Positions 24,214 to 36,134 of a DNA stretch of 64,000 bases are shown here, in pieces (the first letter of the stretch is position 1; each line of letters opens with the position of its first letter). This DNA comes from Varanus komodoensis. Its lineage: Eukaryota; Chordata; Lepidosauria; Squamata; Varanidae. The notes beneath the pieces are model-generated. The model was not told the origin of the DNA, ran no database searches, and was given only the letters and a program-made list of their open reading frames with translations. The position numbers were made by a program, and so were the translations under genes. Where the stretch lies: contig NW_025336347.1 in the NCBI RefSeq assembly GCF_004798865.1, forward strand, positions 19,405,430 to 19,469,429, written 5' to 3'.

Positions 24214-25867
24214 ACCCTCTGGCGCTCACACTGGCAGTGGTGCAGTTGGGCTCTTTTAGACCCTGGACATAATGAGTGTGTGCCCCTCCCTAGACAGCCA
24301 TGTGTTTTACTTCACCTTTCTCTCCTCCCTTCTACCTTCCCATTCCATACTTTACAGCTGCTTCTATATTAGTGATACCTTAAAGCAAAACAAACAAGAG
24401 ACCGTTTCCCAGGCCGTATAAGAAAGATATTCTGAGCATGTGCAGATCTGCCTCTTAAATTCGGGACTACAGGACTAAACAGAGCTCACTTTTGCTGCCC
24501 ATTTACCTGTGAGTAAGCACCAATGTTTTGTAGAAAAGGATAATACGTTTTAAAGGAAACGGGATCGAATGAGCATCTGTAACAGGGTGCATGCTCGGTT
24601 AGCTGCTCTCTGGCTATCTAGCTATGTGATGATAGGTATGTGTACGTATCTTTTAAATAAGAACACGTCATGTTGCGATGAACAGTGCCGGTTTCCCATG
24701 GCCTTTGTCATGGCAGATTATCTGGGGGACTCCTGGCCAGGGCAGCCTTCCGTGGCAGCCCCGCGGTCCAGGCCTGGCTGCACCATCCGCGCTGCCCACG
24801 CTGCCAGCCGCCTGGAGAACGGGAGAGGGCAAAGCACCTGTAGGGAAGGGGAGAGTCTCCACCATGCTGAAGTGCCGCCTACCTGCTGTTGCCATGGAGA
24901 ATGGGATGAAGAGGCATTTTGTTCGAAGAGAATGTGCCTCTCGGTGGCCCAGGCTCTCTCTCCTCCCCTGTTTGGATCAGGATGGAGAGGCCGAATTTGG
25001 CTAGGGTGGGGGGGATCATGGCAGGGGGAGGGGGCGATCTTTGCTTTGTGCCCAGCGAGTGCTGGGTGGGGCACCTGGGCAGGGCAGATGCACCACACGC
25101 TGCTTAAAATGTTGGCGGAGGGCAGTGGAGCACTGAGCGTGGCAACCAGGGGCTTCATGCTGGGCTTTGGGGCAAACACACAGGGGCGTGCTGCGATTTC
25201 TCTGCCCCAGATGGGTGGGGAAGAGGCAGAGGGTCACCCCACATCTGCCCCATGCAGCCAGCTCTTCACCTAGCTCTGACCATCCCGATTTATTTTTTGT
25301 TGATATTTTTCAGACCTGGGCTTTAGAGTTGATTGCTTGTTTAGCCTAGTGATAGGCGATCCATGCAAATGAAGCCATGAATGCAAATAGGTCATGTTGT
25401 CCTCGCCTGTGGGAGGCAAAGCAATCCTGTACCTTCCCAGATAATATTCTGAGATCCAGCCAATAAATGGAATGCTTTCCTTTGGTAGCTCTTACAGGCA
25501 ATCTGCACGCGTTATGTGCTCACAAGTCCCAACTGCACGGTCCGGATCCTAGATGGATTTACATAACAGCACGTTAGACTGCCTGCAATCTAGCCATGTG
25601 CCCTCCTTTTACCAAAGACAGTCCTCTAATTGAAGGCTTCCTCTGCTTGAAGGCCTGTCTGGTCCAATCCTGCTTTAAACATAAACATCCGAAAGAAGAG
25701 CGGGGCCTCCAGGTTGCCCATTCCCAGCACACACCAGGAAAGCAAACTGAGCAGGCACTCCCGACAGTTGGTCACAGCCTTTCCTCGCTATTCTGAAATC
25801 TTCTGCATTTTTATTTACATTATAGTTATTCTTTCTATTTATGTAGTTAATCCAGTGAATAAATCCA
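24214..25867. other. Intronic stretch with a GC-rich block
   Basis: 24690-25260 is GC-rich with several CpGs and overlapping ORFs on both strands that show no family motif. 25340-25560 is repeat-free and carries the paired octamers. A trace of foldback family B lies near 24.5 kb. No gene is seen. Confidence 0.4.
25363..25388 (+). promoter_or_regulatory. Paired POU octamers ATGCAAAT (candidate)
   Basis: Perfect octamers lie at 25363-25370 and 25381-25388, 18 bp start to start in the same orientation, in repeat-free DNA. ATGCAAAT is the classic Oct/POU site. Use as an enhancer is inference. Confidence 0.3.
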
Positions 25868-26155
25868 GTTATTCATTGGATTTGTACCATGACTTTCCAC
25901 CAAGAAAATGGCACTTGAGATGGCTAGCAGTCATAGGAAGCAAAATTTTAAAATAAAAAAAGTTTAAAAAGGAATAAAACAAATATATTAAACAACACAA
26001 AACACACCACAATGAAAGAATAAAACAGTACCCATGCCCACAGGCCAGCCTACACACCAACGGCCTGCTCCAATAAAATCATCTTTGTCAGCTGGCAGAC
26101 GGACAGCACAGGCGGCGTCAACTTAGCCTCCCTCTGCAATGAGTTCTACCTGTTC
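25868..26155 (-). mobile_element. L2-like LINE 3' end
   Basis: The reverse complement has the segment around ctgcaatgagttctacctg, the stretch with cagctggcagacggacagca, and a T-rich tail. Confidence 0.6.
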
Positions 26156-26258
26156 CTGGATATCCATGCATTAGCACATGCAAACTTTATACCAATCTGT
26201 GCCGCCTTTTTTTGGTGATGCATAAGCGGCCACCCTAGTTGCGCTCACCTTTAGCCAA
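26156..26258 (+). repeat. Low-copy repeat, copy 1
   Basis: The text atccatgcattagcacatgc to cataagcggccaccctag resembles 36779-36880 in the same orientation at roughly three quarters identity by eye. The family is not recognised. Confidence 0.5.
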
Positions 26259-27424
26259 ATGTGCTTTGGATTGTGGCTGATGAGCGTGAACTCCTCTGTT
26301 CCTCTTTTCCACCACCCTTCTGCAAAGGGAGTTCAGGGCAGTGTATGTGTTCTCCCTGCACCCCCCAATGCCATAGGCCAAGGGAAGACCACCTGTGGGC
26401 CTCTGGCTGCTTTAGCCTCCCTTGGCTCTGCTGGCGAGGGCCGACGGGAGTTGGGGCCAAAGCATTTCGGGGCCACAAATTCCCCAGCTCTTCAACAGGG
26501 TGCAGGCAGAGCGTGACTGGCCCAACTTCACCCATTTGGACCTAGATCTCTCGCTTGAAGCAGAGGCTTCATCTCTGTGTGTTAACTCAGCTGAACAGAC
26601 CTCAGTGGGACACGCTCCTGAGCAGAAGACACAGACTTGCAGCTTTCCAGCATAACTGCTGCACGTCCCCTGAGGTAAGTTCTGATGTCTTCAGGAGGGC
26701 TTCCTCACTAGTAGGTGTGGTTAGGATTACGGTCTTACTGTCCTTTGGGCTTCTGGCTCTTTTCAGCCTGGCTTCTGGTGCCCTTAATCTGCTTTTCCTG
26801 AGGCTAAACCTGCTGGCCTCCCCCACCTCCTCCCCGCCAAGCTCTTCTCCCCTGAGCCAGCTGGAGCAATTTGCTCTGCAGGGTTCTCTCCTGCAGTGCA
26901 GCTCCCTCTCTGCTTGCGCCATGCTGTGCAACCATCGTTGGGATTCCCTTCCACGAGGTGCATCAGAGGCCACTAACACAGGCGGCTTTCAGAGCGGATG
27001 GGGCATTCTTGCAGAGTAGGTCCATCAGTGGCTGCTAATATTGTAATATATACCAGCAACAATAAACACATCCGTTTCCAAGCAGGAGAACCGAGCTCCA
27101 CATGCAGAAATCCAGGTTCAATTCCTGGCCTTTTGTGCCATCTCAGACCACGCGCTCCAGTGATACCCTGTGCTATGCCTTGGGCTGCAGAGTCATGCAG
27201 AGAAGGCCCAAGAGAAACCAGCACCCTGGAAAGTGCACGTGTTGTGTGGGCTAGAAGCTGGACAGGATTATCTCTTTGTTGTTCCAGCAAAGATTAGGGC
27301 AAGGCTGAAGTTTAAATGGAAATTAACTGACCTTGGGCTGGTTAGCTCGGCCTCTGCTTTGACTAGACTGGTGTCTGGTCTGGCAGTCCCAGGCTGCAGC
27401 AACAGAATAGTAGCAATAATAATG
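26259..27424. other. Intronic stretch, no gene seen
   Basis: Moderately GC-rich DNA with long overlapping but unremarkable ORFs. A weak match to the second SINE family (ccaggttcaattcctgg) lies at 27112-27128. Nothing else was recognised. Confidence 0.35.
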
Positions 27425-27470
27425 TTATTCCCTTATCACTGCTGAAGTTCTCTGGGCGGTTTGCAACAAT
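27425..27470 (-). mobile_element. LINE 3' tail fragment
   Basis: Reverse complement of the tail type with gttctctgggcggtttgcaa. Confidence 0.4.
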
Positions 27471-28094
27471 ATTCTCCACCCATCCTTGCTTGCCAACAGT
27501 CAGCAGCCTGACTCAGTGAAAGGTGATGGTTCCAAGGAAGGCCTTGCCTCACACAGCAAAAGTCCCATCTAGTCCAGCATTTAGTCTCCAACAAGAGCAG
27601 GCAGAGCTCTGTGGCGGGAAGGCAGGGGACACACAACCTCCGGTTTCTTCTAGAACCTGAATCAAGCCCTCCTTGCCCGTTTTGAGACTGCTACCCCATT
27701 ATCAGTTCTGAGAAAAAGGCCCAGAACTTCTGCTCCCAGAAGAGACTATTCCCTTGGATCCCCCAGATTCTTGCTGGAGATCTCTGAGCCCCTCCTTTCC
27801 CCTGGTTGCCCATTGCCTGGGCCCCTGAGTGGTTGACAAGTCAGAGTGGTTGAGAGCCTTCTCATTGTGCCTGTTGAATGAAGATGCTCTGCCTTGGGTG
27901 ACCTCAGCCTAGCCTTGGTCTTTAGCTGTTCCTTCTTGGTGACCTGGTCCAGATGCAGTCAGTATGGTGTGGCTGAGTGGGTCACTCCAGGCCAACCATG
28001 ATAGTTCTGGAGAAAAGGGATCCTTTTCCCCTTGCCTACAATTCATGCCCAGACCATAAGGACACCTTCAGAGGCTCCTTTCCAAATACCATCA

Positions 28095-28400
28095 CTAAAT
28101 GAGGTGTGGCGGGGAGCCACTAACCAGAAAGCCTTTTCAGTGGTGGCACCATGCCTGTGGAATGTCCTCCCCAGAGAAGCTCACCCGTTTGCTACAAAGG
28201 GGCCTTTTTCAGTGCACGGGGAAGTCCATTTTTATTCTCCCAGGATTTCTAGTCCTGCTGCTAAAAAAAACAGACAGACAAACTACCACCGTTACTGGTG
28301 GTTTTTCATTTAATCTGTGCATCGCAGTTTGTTTTACTTGGATTTTATTCTGTGGCTGTTTCTGTTTTGAGATGTTTAGGTTCTGGTTTAGCGCTCTACT
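28095..28400 (+). mobile_element. L2-like LINE 3' end
   Basis: The + frame reads ATNQKAFSVVAPCLWNVLPR, the C-terminal signature of L2/CR1-superfamily RT proteins. A partly T-rich 3' UTR follows. Confidence 0.75.
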
Positions 28401-28950
28401 CAGAGTGCTCCAGTTCTCGGGTGGCACAGAAAGGCAACAAACGAACACACCTCCCGGAGTGCTTGGTCACTCAGGAATTTTGGTGCAGTAGGTGTAGCAA
28501 TGGGTCGGACGTGACTTCGTGACTAACAACAGCAGCGAAGGGTGTAACATCGCCTTCTTCAGGGCCCAGCTAGATGCAGCCTGGCAAGATCCACGCCTCA
28601 TCCGCAGCGGGCCTTATTATGCTTTTAAATGCAGCTGTGGGGCCTTGGCGCTGAGGCACTGGGAGAGGCGCTTGGCAGACCTCCCCTCCTGCAGTGCATC
28701 CATGGTTTAAATCCCCTTTCCAGACTGTTCATTGCCACTTGGTGGAAAACATAAAAGTCATCCAGGGTGTCGGTGTTTTTCCCTCATGAGGCAAATGGTA
28801 CAGTGGAAGATTTTACCTCCTTTCCTGGCATTGTGGCCCTGATCCAGATTGCCTCTCAAGCTGTAGCTGCCAATTCAAAGAATAGTGGGAGGTGTGAACA
28901 GCCCTGGCCTGAGACATCTTGCTGCCTCGGGCTGAGGACATGTCAGCAAG

Positions 28951-28959
28951 ACAAGACAA

Positions 28960-29020
<61 letters not shown>

Positions 29021-29053
29021 GGAGGGAGCGAGCGAGCGAGCGAGCGAGCGAGC
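28951..29053 (+). repeat. Compound microsatellite (ACAAG)(AC)n(AG)n(GAGC)n
   Basis: Two acaag units, then about 20 AC units to 29000, AG units to 29020, then ggag and about six GAGC units to 29053. Confidence 0.95.
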
Positions 29054-29776
29054 TTGTGAGAAGCTGACCAGGCCAGCAAGAGAACCCTTCTTCCACACTG
29101 GCAACACCCGAGGGCTTGCTGAGGGGATGCCAGCGGGCTGCGTGGCACACATTGCCCTCATTTCCAGCATCTTGAAGGGGGCGGCTGTCGATGGCTACTA
29201 GTCCTGCTGGCTAAATGCTGCTGTAACACTGGTAAGTTCTATGGGGCTATTTGCTATTAATGAACCTTGCGACACAATTTTAACTACAAAATGAACCTCC
29301 TTATCAACAATTACATAACAAAACAGCATGAACAATGAAAATAATAACAAAATAGTACACCCTGTGCACCCCAAGCTCCTGGCAACAGCGCCAATACAAA
29401 AACTGGCCGTAGAGCCACAAAGTTCAAGTGTCCTTTGGAATCCAAACTCAAACAAAAGAAGCCTCTTCAGCTGGTCTGAGTATCCACAACACAGAAGAGT
29501 TAGCTGCACATGCAGAATCCTCAAATCCATGGTATAAAATGCCAATTCAGTTGTGTATACATGGATTTACTATGTGGATTCACCCTGCAACACAAAGATG
29601 CAAAGGCCTTCCTGGCAAGAGCGGCTCCTCCTCTTCAGTGTTCTCGCTCTTTTTTATTCAAATTTCTCACAGCCCCGCTCTTTCTTGTTCCACCCCTTTG
29701 GGCTGTAGCACCATTTCACAGGGGTTACACTACCGCTGGTAGGCAAATATTCCTCTCTACACCAGTGACTGGGGTC
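29054..29776. other. Intronic stretch of unclassified origin
   Basis: It lies between a compound microsatellite and a CR1 3' end. The text at 29230-29770 could be an old repeat, but I cannot assign it to a family. No exon was recognised. Confidence 0.3.
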
Positions 29777-30103
29777 TAACTCTGTATAAGTACCTCAAAG
29801 GCTGTCACAAAGAGAAAGGTCAAGATCTCTCCTTGCTGATGCCAGCGTGTAAGACACAAAATAGTCAATTTAAGTCGCGACAGCCCAGATTCAGGCTAGA
29901 AAAGCTTCCCACTGTCAGAGCAACACGGTAGTGGAACCAGCTGCCTGGAGAGGTGGCGGGCTCTCCCACGCTGGACACGTGCAAAGAGAAACTGGAGAGC
30001 CACCTGAATTGGATGCTGTGACACGGTGTCCTGCAACTGCAGGGGGTTGGACCCGATGGCCTTCCTGGCCCCTTCCAACGCTACGATCCTATGAGTCTAT
30101 GAA
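29777..30103 (+). mobile_element. CR1-like LINE 3' end
   Basis: The text ctgtataagtacctcaaagg, then the coding end and ggaaccagctgcctggagag. The 3' UTR is gcagggggttggacccgatg, then ccttccaacgctacgatcct. It is the same family as the copies at 53.6 and 54.6 kb. Confidence 0.85.
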
Positions 30104-30449
30104 CGTGGGTAGGACGGTGCTGCAGCACACACCTCCTGCCTGTGGGCCCCTGTGGGCAGCTGGGTGGCCCCTGTGGACAGAGTGCCGGACCAGGTGGGGC
30201 CCTTCCGGGGTTCTCCTCCTCCCAGCACTGCAGCCAGGAGAGGCCTCCTTGCTCCTTCTGATGGCAGGGCTGGCCTTGACCCCCGGAGTTCTTGTTGTGA
30301 GGCTCCTTGCAATGGCTTCCAGTGGGGACTAATTTAGACTAAATGGTAAGAGGGTACTTCTTAACATTTGGGACTGGCTGTAGCACAGATTGGCCACTAT
30401 GCTACGCTTGATAAAAGGGAATTGTGTGTGCGAGCAAGCAACAGAGAAC

Positions 30450-30462
30450 GGGGGGGGGGGGG
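30450..30462 (+). repeat. G13 run
   Basis: Uninterrupted G run. Confidence 0.9.
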
Positions 30463-30889
30463 TATTTCATGCCTTCTCTCTCTCTCTCCGTATCATTACC
30501 CATTCCAAACATTCCTGACTAGAAAGGTCCCCACCTGCAGCAGGGACGCCTCAACCTTGGTGTGTCAGGCAATTTGAATGTAAATTAGCTGTGTGGGTTT
30601 TTTCACAGCTTCAAGAGCAGAACGCAATCCGGTGAGAGATTGGGGCAGGCGGGGGGCGGGGGAGCAAAGAAAGGCCTGTGCAGAGGGTGGGGGCTGCTTA
30701 GGAGTGACCTGGCAGTTTGGATGCTACGGAATGGCCACTTGTCCTCCTCTGCTAGCCGTTTCTGGCTGGAGAAGCATCTGCACACAAGGAAGAGAGGAGC
30801 AGCAGCTGACAGCGCATTCCTAAGAATGGCCCTGCAGGGAACCAGACCAGAGGTGCTTGCTTGGCAACTCTCCTTTCTGGAAGCCGCAG

Positions 30890-31050
30890 TCAAGGAGTAC
30901 ACGCTGGGCAATGCGTGTCTCTGGTCTCAGGTTTAATTCCTGGCATATGAAGGAGCAGGTTGGAGACACCTGTCTGAGACCTGCTGCAGGAGCTGCTACT
31001 GACTCGGGCAGACAGAAATCAGCTAATGGGCCTGATTGCCTGTTGCAGCT
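30890..31050 (+). mobile_element. Second tRNA-derived SINE family, degraded
   Basis: Box B-like ctcaggtttaattcctggca, then cctgtctgagacctgctgca and agctgctactgactcgggca, match the family order. The head is poorly kept. Confidence 0.6.
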
Positions 31051-31088
31051 CACGTCTCTCTCTCGGCCTCCTTCCAGTGTCATGCTGA

Positions 31089-31195
31089 TCTGGGTTCTAG
31101 TCCCCACCCAGCCATGAACTTTCGTGGGTGACCCTGCAGGCTGGCTTGGGTTCCTTGCAAAAAGACATATGGCAGGATATATGTGCAATATTAAA
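31089..31195 (+). mobile_element. Sauria-type SINE, internally deleted
   Basis: The part ctgggttctagtccccaccc joins nearly directly to gcttgggttccttgcaaaaa and a ggcaggatatatgtgcaata tail. The central body is missing. Confidence 0.7.
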
Positions 31196-31221
31196 CAAAA
31201 GTTAAGCTTTGCAGTACAAAG

Positions 31222-31345
31222 GGTATGTGGTGCTGTTTATTTATTGAATTCAATTTCTGCATTAAATTAGCATTAAATTAGTCCAAGGACTCTCTAAGCA
31301 GTACAATAAACATCACTTCTGATTTAAAATATCCATAACAATCAA
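31222..31345 (-). mobile_element. LINE 3' tail fragment
   Basis: A (TTTA)n start followed by the reverse complement of the tail segment (ggactctctaagcagtacaa). Confidence 0.5.
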
Positions 31346-31399
31346 CAAAATACCATTTGATCTGTAGCCTAGCTTTCTTCCACGAGACCATTGGGTGAG

Positions 31400-31445
31400 C
31401 GTTATGGGCATTGCGCCTCTGGAGGGCACCAGCTTGGGGAAGGCT
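31400..31445 (+). mobile_element. Foldback family A, one arm
   Basis: Right arm gcctctggagggcaccagct, then tggggaaggctg. It is directly followed by a - strand SINE. Confidence 0.5.
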
Positions 31446-31446
31446 G

Positions 31447-31618
31447 AAGTTCATTATACTTTTTCCTCCTGATTGTATCCTGGCCACATCCCTGTGAGGT
31501 CAGTTAAGCTAAGAGGTGGTGACTGGCTCAAGGTTTGCCACAGAGTCTTATTGCCAGCTGGCAAGATTTGCACAGACTTCTCAGCCTCAGTCGGAGACTT
31601 TAACCACCATCCCACACA
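31447..31618 (-). mobile_element. Sauria-type SINE, degraded
   Basis: The reverse complement shows the head (from ctttaaccaccatcccac), the segment around ctggctcaagg and the body near ccctgtgaggtcag. Confidence 0.65.
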
Positions 31619-31868
31619 GTACTACAGGTTAATCAAGGAATGTTAATTAATGCTTCAGTGAAAGTATGTAGTAATGTGTTTATTTCAGGAAATGTGTGTG
31701 TCATTTTTCATTAAAAATAAAATAAAATCCTGATGTGGCAAGTATATATAGCATTGCAGCACAAAGAATTCCCTCTCTTTTAAAATACTATTCTGTTTAT
31801 GTTGTAATGCATCTTGAGGTTTTCTTGGGAAAGTAAAAAGAAGAAGGGGGGAGAAATACATGTCTGAA

Positions 31869-31921
31869 CAACCTAATCCTATGCATACTTTCGAAGTAAA
31901 TAAGTGTGCCAGATTGCAGCC
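31869..31921 (-). mobile_element. Foldback family B, partial
   Basis: Contains aacctaatcctatgcatac and cgaagtaaataagtgtgcc. Confidence 0.6.
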
Positions 31922-32544
31922 TAAATAAATAATAATGCTTGAAGAATCCAGTCTTAATGAACTCCTGTATGAAACATACTTCTTGAACTACAGGCAAATT
32001 TTGCTTCTTGCCTCTGAATGCTTGGACTCAGCTCATAGTGGTTTGAGTATACAGAATTAGGCATATAAATGTGTTTTAAGAAAAGATGCACGTCTATCTT
32101 AATTATGTATTCGATACATACAACACAGAAAATGTGTGTTTTTTGAGAGAAATTATAAATGGCTATAGCGGAAAACTATAGCATGATGAATTAAAGTATT
32201 CAAATGCAGCCTGGATGGGAGAATAGATTCCCCCATCTTTACGTGGTCCTTTTGAAATGGACCAATCCAGCCAATATCATCATGAGACTTGTGTACATTT
32301 TGGAAAACCTCTTAGGCGCATCTGGAGCAAATGGTGATCAGAAAGAACACGCCATGACAATCACCATATAATTATCCCTGGAGGTCCAGCTTTTTCCTCT
32401 AGGATCCTGGTCCCTCCCAACCCCCACTTTTTAAAAAAGGCTGATATTTTATTGTTAGTTTTCTGATTTACTAATCTACAGCACCTAAAACTGACTAGCT
32501 ACTGTGCAAAAATCAACTGAATGATTATTCCTTTTCACAGAGTA

Positions 32545-32772
32545 CAAATTTAGATGCCAGGAAGCACTTCCTGACAGTTAGGACCCCGAGAGTGTGGAAT
32601 GGGCTTCCATGGGAGGTCATTGAGTCCCCATCGGTGAGGGTGTTCAAGGACAGGCTGGACATGCACATGGTGGGCATGTCGTGAGTGGAGCCGGCTGGAG
32701 CCAGGGGTCAGACTAGATGGCCTGGGAGGCCCCTTCTGACTCGCTCTGTTTCTGTGTCTCTGTCTCTATAAA
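32545..32772 (+). mobile_element. CR1-like LINE 3' end, second subfamily
   Basis: The text aagcacttcctgacagttag, gtgtggaatgggcttccatg, then gactagatggcctgggaggc and a gtttctgtgtctctg end. It shares its terminus with the - strand copy at 52.88 kb. Confidence 0.8.
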
Positions 32773-33403
32773 AATCTAAGCAAGGCAGAGGATGATGGCA
32801 AGGGTGGGGAGAAGAAAGAGACAAGAATCATTTGTCATGGAACAGGCCAAACATTTGAGACTGTTGGTGGGCCATCTTTTGGGGGCGACGGGAACATTTG
32901 GGAATGAGAAACTGTGGTAGGCGTAATCACAACATCTCTCCCATGGGAGGCATCCAGCAAGTGAGATCTTGGTTGAATCACAAAATGCCAGGGTAAATTT
33001 TTTTTTAAAGATACGTGTGTCTTAAAACTAAAACACAAATGCTTGGATACCTTTCTTGGGCAAGTAGCCTGCCCAGCGATTTAAGGCCAAAGGGGTGGTC
33101 TGAGCCCTCCGAGACTAAGCAGCTCCTTGGACTCTTCTGTTTTCATTCTCAGCAGAGTCTTCTTCATAGTCAACCCAGCTGCTAGTGTGAACTTGTATTG
33201 ATTGAACAAGTGGAAGGGGTAGGATACCTCAGTGTCCAGCTATTTCCCTGCCTCCATTTTAAACCCATTTTAGTTTTGAGACATGGGCATTAAAAAAAAT
33301 AACAACTTGGCAAATTTGCCTTTGAGGTCTCAAAGGGCTCTCTTCCTAGATGCTGTTCTCTGGCCACCCTGCCAGGATCGCCCAGGGCTGTCAGTAATTT
33401 TTA

Positions 33404-33790
33404 ATTGTTTGTTTGTTTGTTCGTTTGATTGATTGATTTGATGTATGTGCTGCCCCACTAGCCATAGGCTTTCTGGGAAGCTTACATCATATTTATTTTA
33501 TACTGTTAATTTTAATTTTATATTATTATGTTTGTATCTCAGTGTATTTTTGTATTTAGTGGTAATTTATTATGTTCTATTGTATTTCAATGTATTTTAT
33601 TGTGTTGTAAGCCGCCCCGAGGCTTCGGCAAGGGGTGGCATAGAAATGCTATAATAATAATTATAATAATAATAATAATATTAAAATCCACAGACAACAT
33701 AAAACAATACAAAAGCCAACATGACAGTACTCAATTACAAAAGACAGTAACAATAAAATCATAAATAAACTATGAGAATTCAATAAAGGC
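33404..33790 (-). mobile_element. LINE 3' tail, interrupted by another retroposon
   Basis: The - strand tail begins at a GTTT/GATT run (33404-33437), with gccataggctttctgggaag next. It is interrupted near 33487, and A-rich reverse-complement sequence resumes after 33690. Confidence 0.5.
33487..33690 (+). mobile_element. LINE/retroposon 3' end inserted in an older tail
   Basis: T-rich 3' UTR, then gtaagccgccccgaggcttc, gcatagaaatgc and an (AAT)n end at 33648-33682. Confidence 0.65.
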
Positions 33791-34727
33791 AAAATAAAAG
33801 GCCCCTGTATGCTCATGGACAGAATTGGGCGGGGGGACAAGCAGGCACAGCTTCCTGGTCCATCCCCACCTTCCCCAGCCCAGCAGCTGCCTCCCTGGCA
33901 CCTTGACCGAGGACAGCCTGTAGTTCCACATCACTTCTGTTCTTCTGTGTGCATAAATGTCACTTGCTACCTCAAGAACCTGGGAAAGTGTTTTCCAGGA
34001 CACCAAATGGCTACAGCCAGTCCAACTGCATAAAATTCATTTTGCCTCTTCTTGTCCCCTCCAACTGAGAACAAGCATGCAAAAAAATAAGAAACCAAAG
34101 GAGCTGCAGATAAAATGCACAACTGGGAAAAACTAACCCCCCATGTGATGTTGCAGCACTAGATTCTAAATGGGCCAACGCCATTTTTTAAAAGTGTGTG
34201 TGTTTATTTAGTCACTTGTAAGCAGCCCTCTGCAAACAGCTCAGTGTGTTGAATCATCAAGAAGTCAAGCCAAAAAGTGTTGACAAGAGACACATTTTAA
34301 AAATAATTATAAAACGGAATCACTCTGCTTCATTGTCAAGCCGTGTCTCAGGGTCATTCTCAGGACAGATTATTCCTTTGTCAGAATGGAATACCAAAAA
34401 TGGATGTTTCCCTTTCAAAACGGTGACAACTCGTGCATTAAGGAGACTTCCATCGGGTTGCTTTGCATGAATGTGCTCCACTTGCCCACTTCGTGTCTAG
34501 TGATGGGTAGACAATATACAAGCGAGCTAGCAGCCGGAGGAGAGGCAAGGCTCCTCGGGAGAGCAGGTGTTTGGCATGCTGGAGGCCCTACTGCTGTGGG
34601 GGACCTCCAGCTGACAACCATCTTGGAAGGCAGTTTGCAGGGAAGAATCTTTCCTGGAGAGCTGTGACTGGTCAGTGCAGAAGCAAGGCTGGGCTGGGGA
34701 AATGGTCTGACAGTCAGTATAAAACGG

Positions 34728-34795
34728 GGGTGGCCCGATCATTTGGGGCTTGAGGGCTGGCTGCTTGCGATGTCAGCTGAAAGCTTAGGAGCTGC
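34728..34795 (-). mobile_element. Repeat family D, end only
   Basis: Contains gggggtggcccgatcatttg and gggcttgagggctggctgc. Confidence 0.4.
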
Positions 34796-35300
34796 ACCCA
34801 CATGCTTATCTCAGTGATCCTAACATGGTTCACTCTTTCTTCAGTTCTAGCAGCAGTGAGGAAAGAGGAATCCGTAGCAGGATCATTGTGGGGAAGGAAT
34901 TAGGTGGTGGGGCGTGGCTAAGATCTTGGGAGGTCCACATGTGGCCAGATATAAAAGAAATATCAGGTGCGGGGGGGTGAAATAAACATTTTTTTAAAGC
35001 AGGGTATTAGGAGGAAAATAGGATGGAAATAGAGGCTGTGTGTGAGGGCACATGGTACTCAGCCTTGCAGGGTGTCCTATATGGATGGTTAAGTTCTTGC
35101 AGGCTACTATGAAGTCAGTCGCGGGCAGGTTGGAGTTTTGCGGGATTGAGTACAAGCAAAGGAATCCCTAACAGAACAATTTTAACCTGCCTGAGATACA
35201 GAACTGGCTGGCCGAGGTGGGATGGGGGGCAGGGAATTAGGACAGGGAAATCAGGCAAGGTGTCCTCCAAAAGCTGGAAGAGAAGTGGATCCAGTAGATC

Positions 35301-35635
35301 CCATATAAAGTGCGCTCCCCGGAGAGGTACACCTGGCGCAGAGTTTATCGTCTTTTTGGTGCCAGGTCAAAACCTCTTTATTTAAGCAGTATTTAAAAAA
35401 TTAATAGTTTTAATGATTTTTGCAGTCACTTTTGCTTTGTTGTGTTTTGATTTAATCTGATTTATTTGATGTCTATTTATTGTTCTACACAGTACTATTG
35501 TTTTAATTGCTACTGGATGTTATTAGATGCTTTTAAATTGTTCCTTTAAATTGCTGTAAGCTGTCCTGAGATATTTATATAAAGGACGGCATACAAAAGT
35601 TTTTAATAAATAAATAATAATAAATAAAAAGCAGG
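35301..35635 (+). mobile_element. L2-like LINE 3' end, well preserved
   Basis: Short C-terminal ORF part (ccggagaggtacacctggcg), a T-rich 3' UTR, gctgtaagctgtcctgagat, then a (TAAA/AAT)n tail. Confidence 0.75.
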
Positions 35636-36110
35636 GTAACTCAGATGGCTTGAGCAAAGTTATTGATTGCTTTTGGTATGGCAAGAGATTGTAAAGATTG
35701 GAAGTTCGCCTTTTGAACATCGGGGCAATAGTGCAATATATTTGGACACTGTTACCTGCTCCTGGGACTGTCACTTCCCTCTTCTGACCCACACTTACTT
35801 TATCCAAGCCCAAAAGTATTTTATAAGGCAACATAGGTGAGATCAGCCTCCATCAGCCTGGAGCCCTCCTGACTGCGATCCCACTAGCATGGCCACTGGA
35901 GAAGCACCCGGTCAGGGAAGGTCAAGGATAGGCAGGTAAAGCGCCCATGCCTCCGAAAACGGTATGGCTGGCAGAAATCGACAGGTGCTGCCCGCTGATC
36001 ACTGCAGGCCCATCCATGCAGAGAGAAGAGCCACCAGTTGGGTTTCTGCACACACAGCAATGCTCAAAGGTGTGGAAACTCTTGAGGAGAAGGGTGGTGC
36101 AGTGAGAACC

Positions 36111-36134
36111 ACCCCCCCCCACACACACACACAG
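36111..36134 (+). repeat. C-run joined to (AC)n
   Basis: About ten C followed by about seven AC units. Confidence 0.9.

Noticed and set aside
24569-25273. A 234-codon + strand frame and a 153-codon - strand frame as a gene in the GC-rich block
   Set aside because: Open frames on both strands reflect few stops in GC-rich DNA. No domain, membrane pattern or conserved exon boundary is visible.
28767-29201. A 144-codon + strand frame
   Set aside because: Most of it is translation of the AC/AG/GAGC microsatellite, giving THTHTH and RERERE runs.
29230-29770. A possible LTR-type fossil
   Set aside because: I saw no paired terminal repeats, primer site or recognisable parts, so the stretch is left unclassified.
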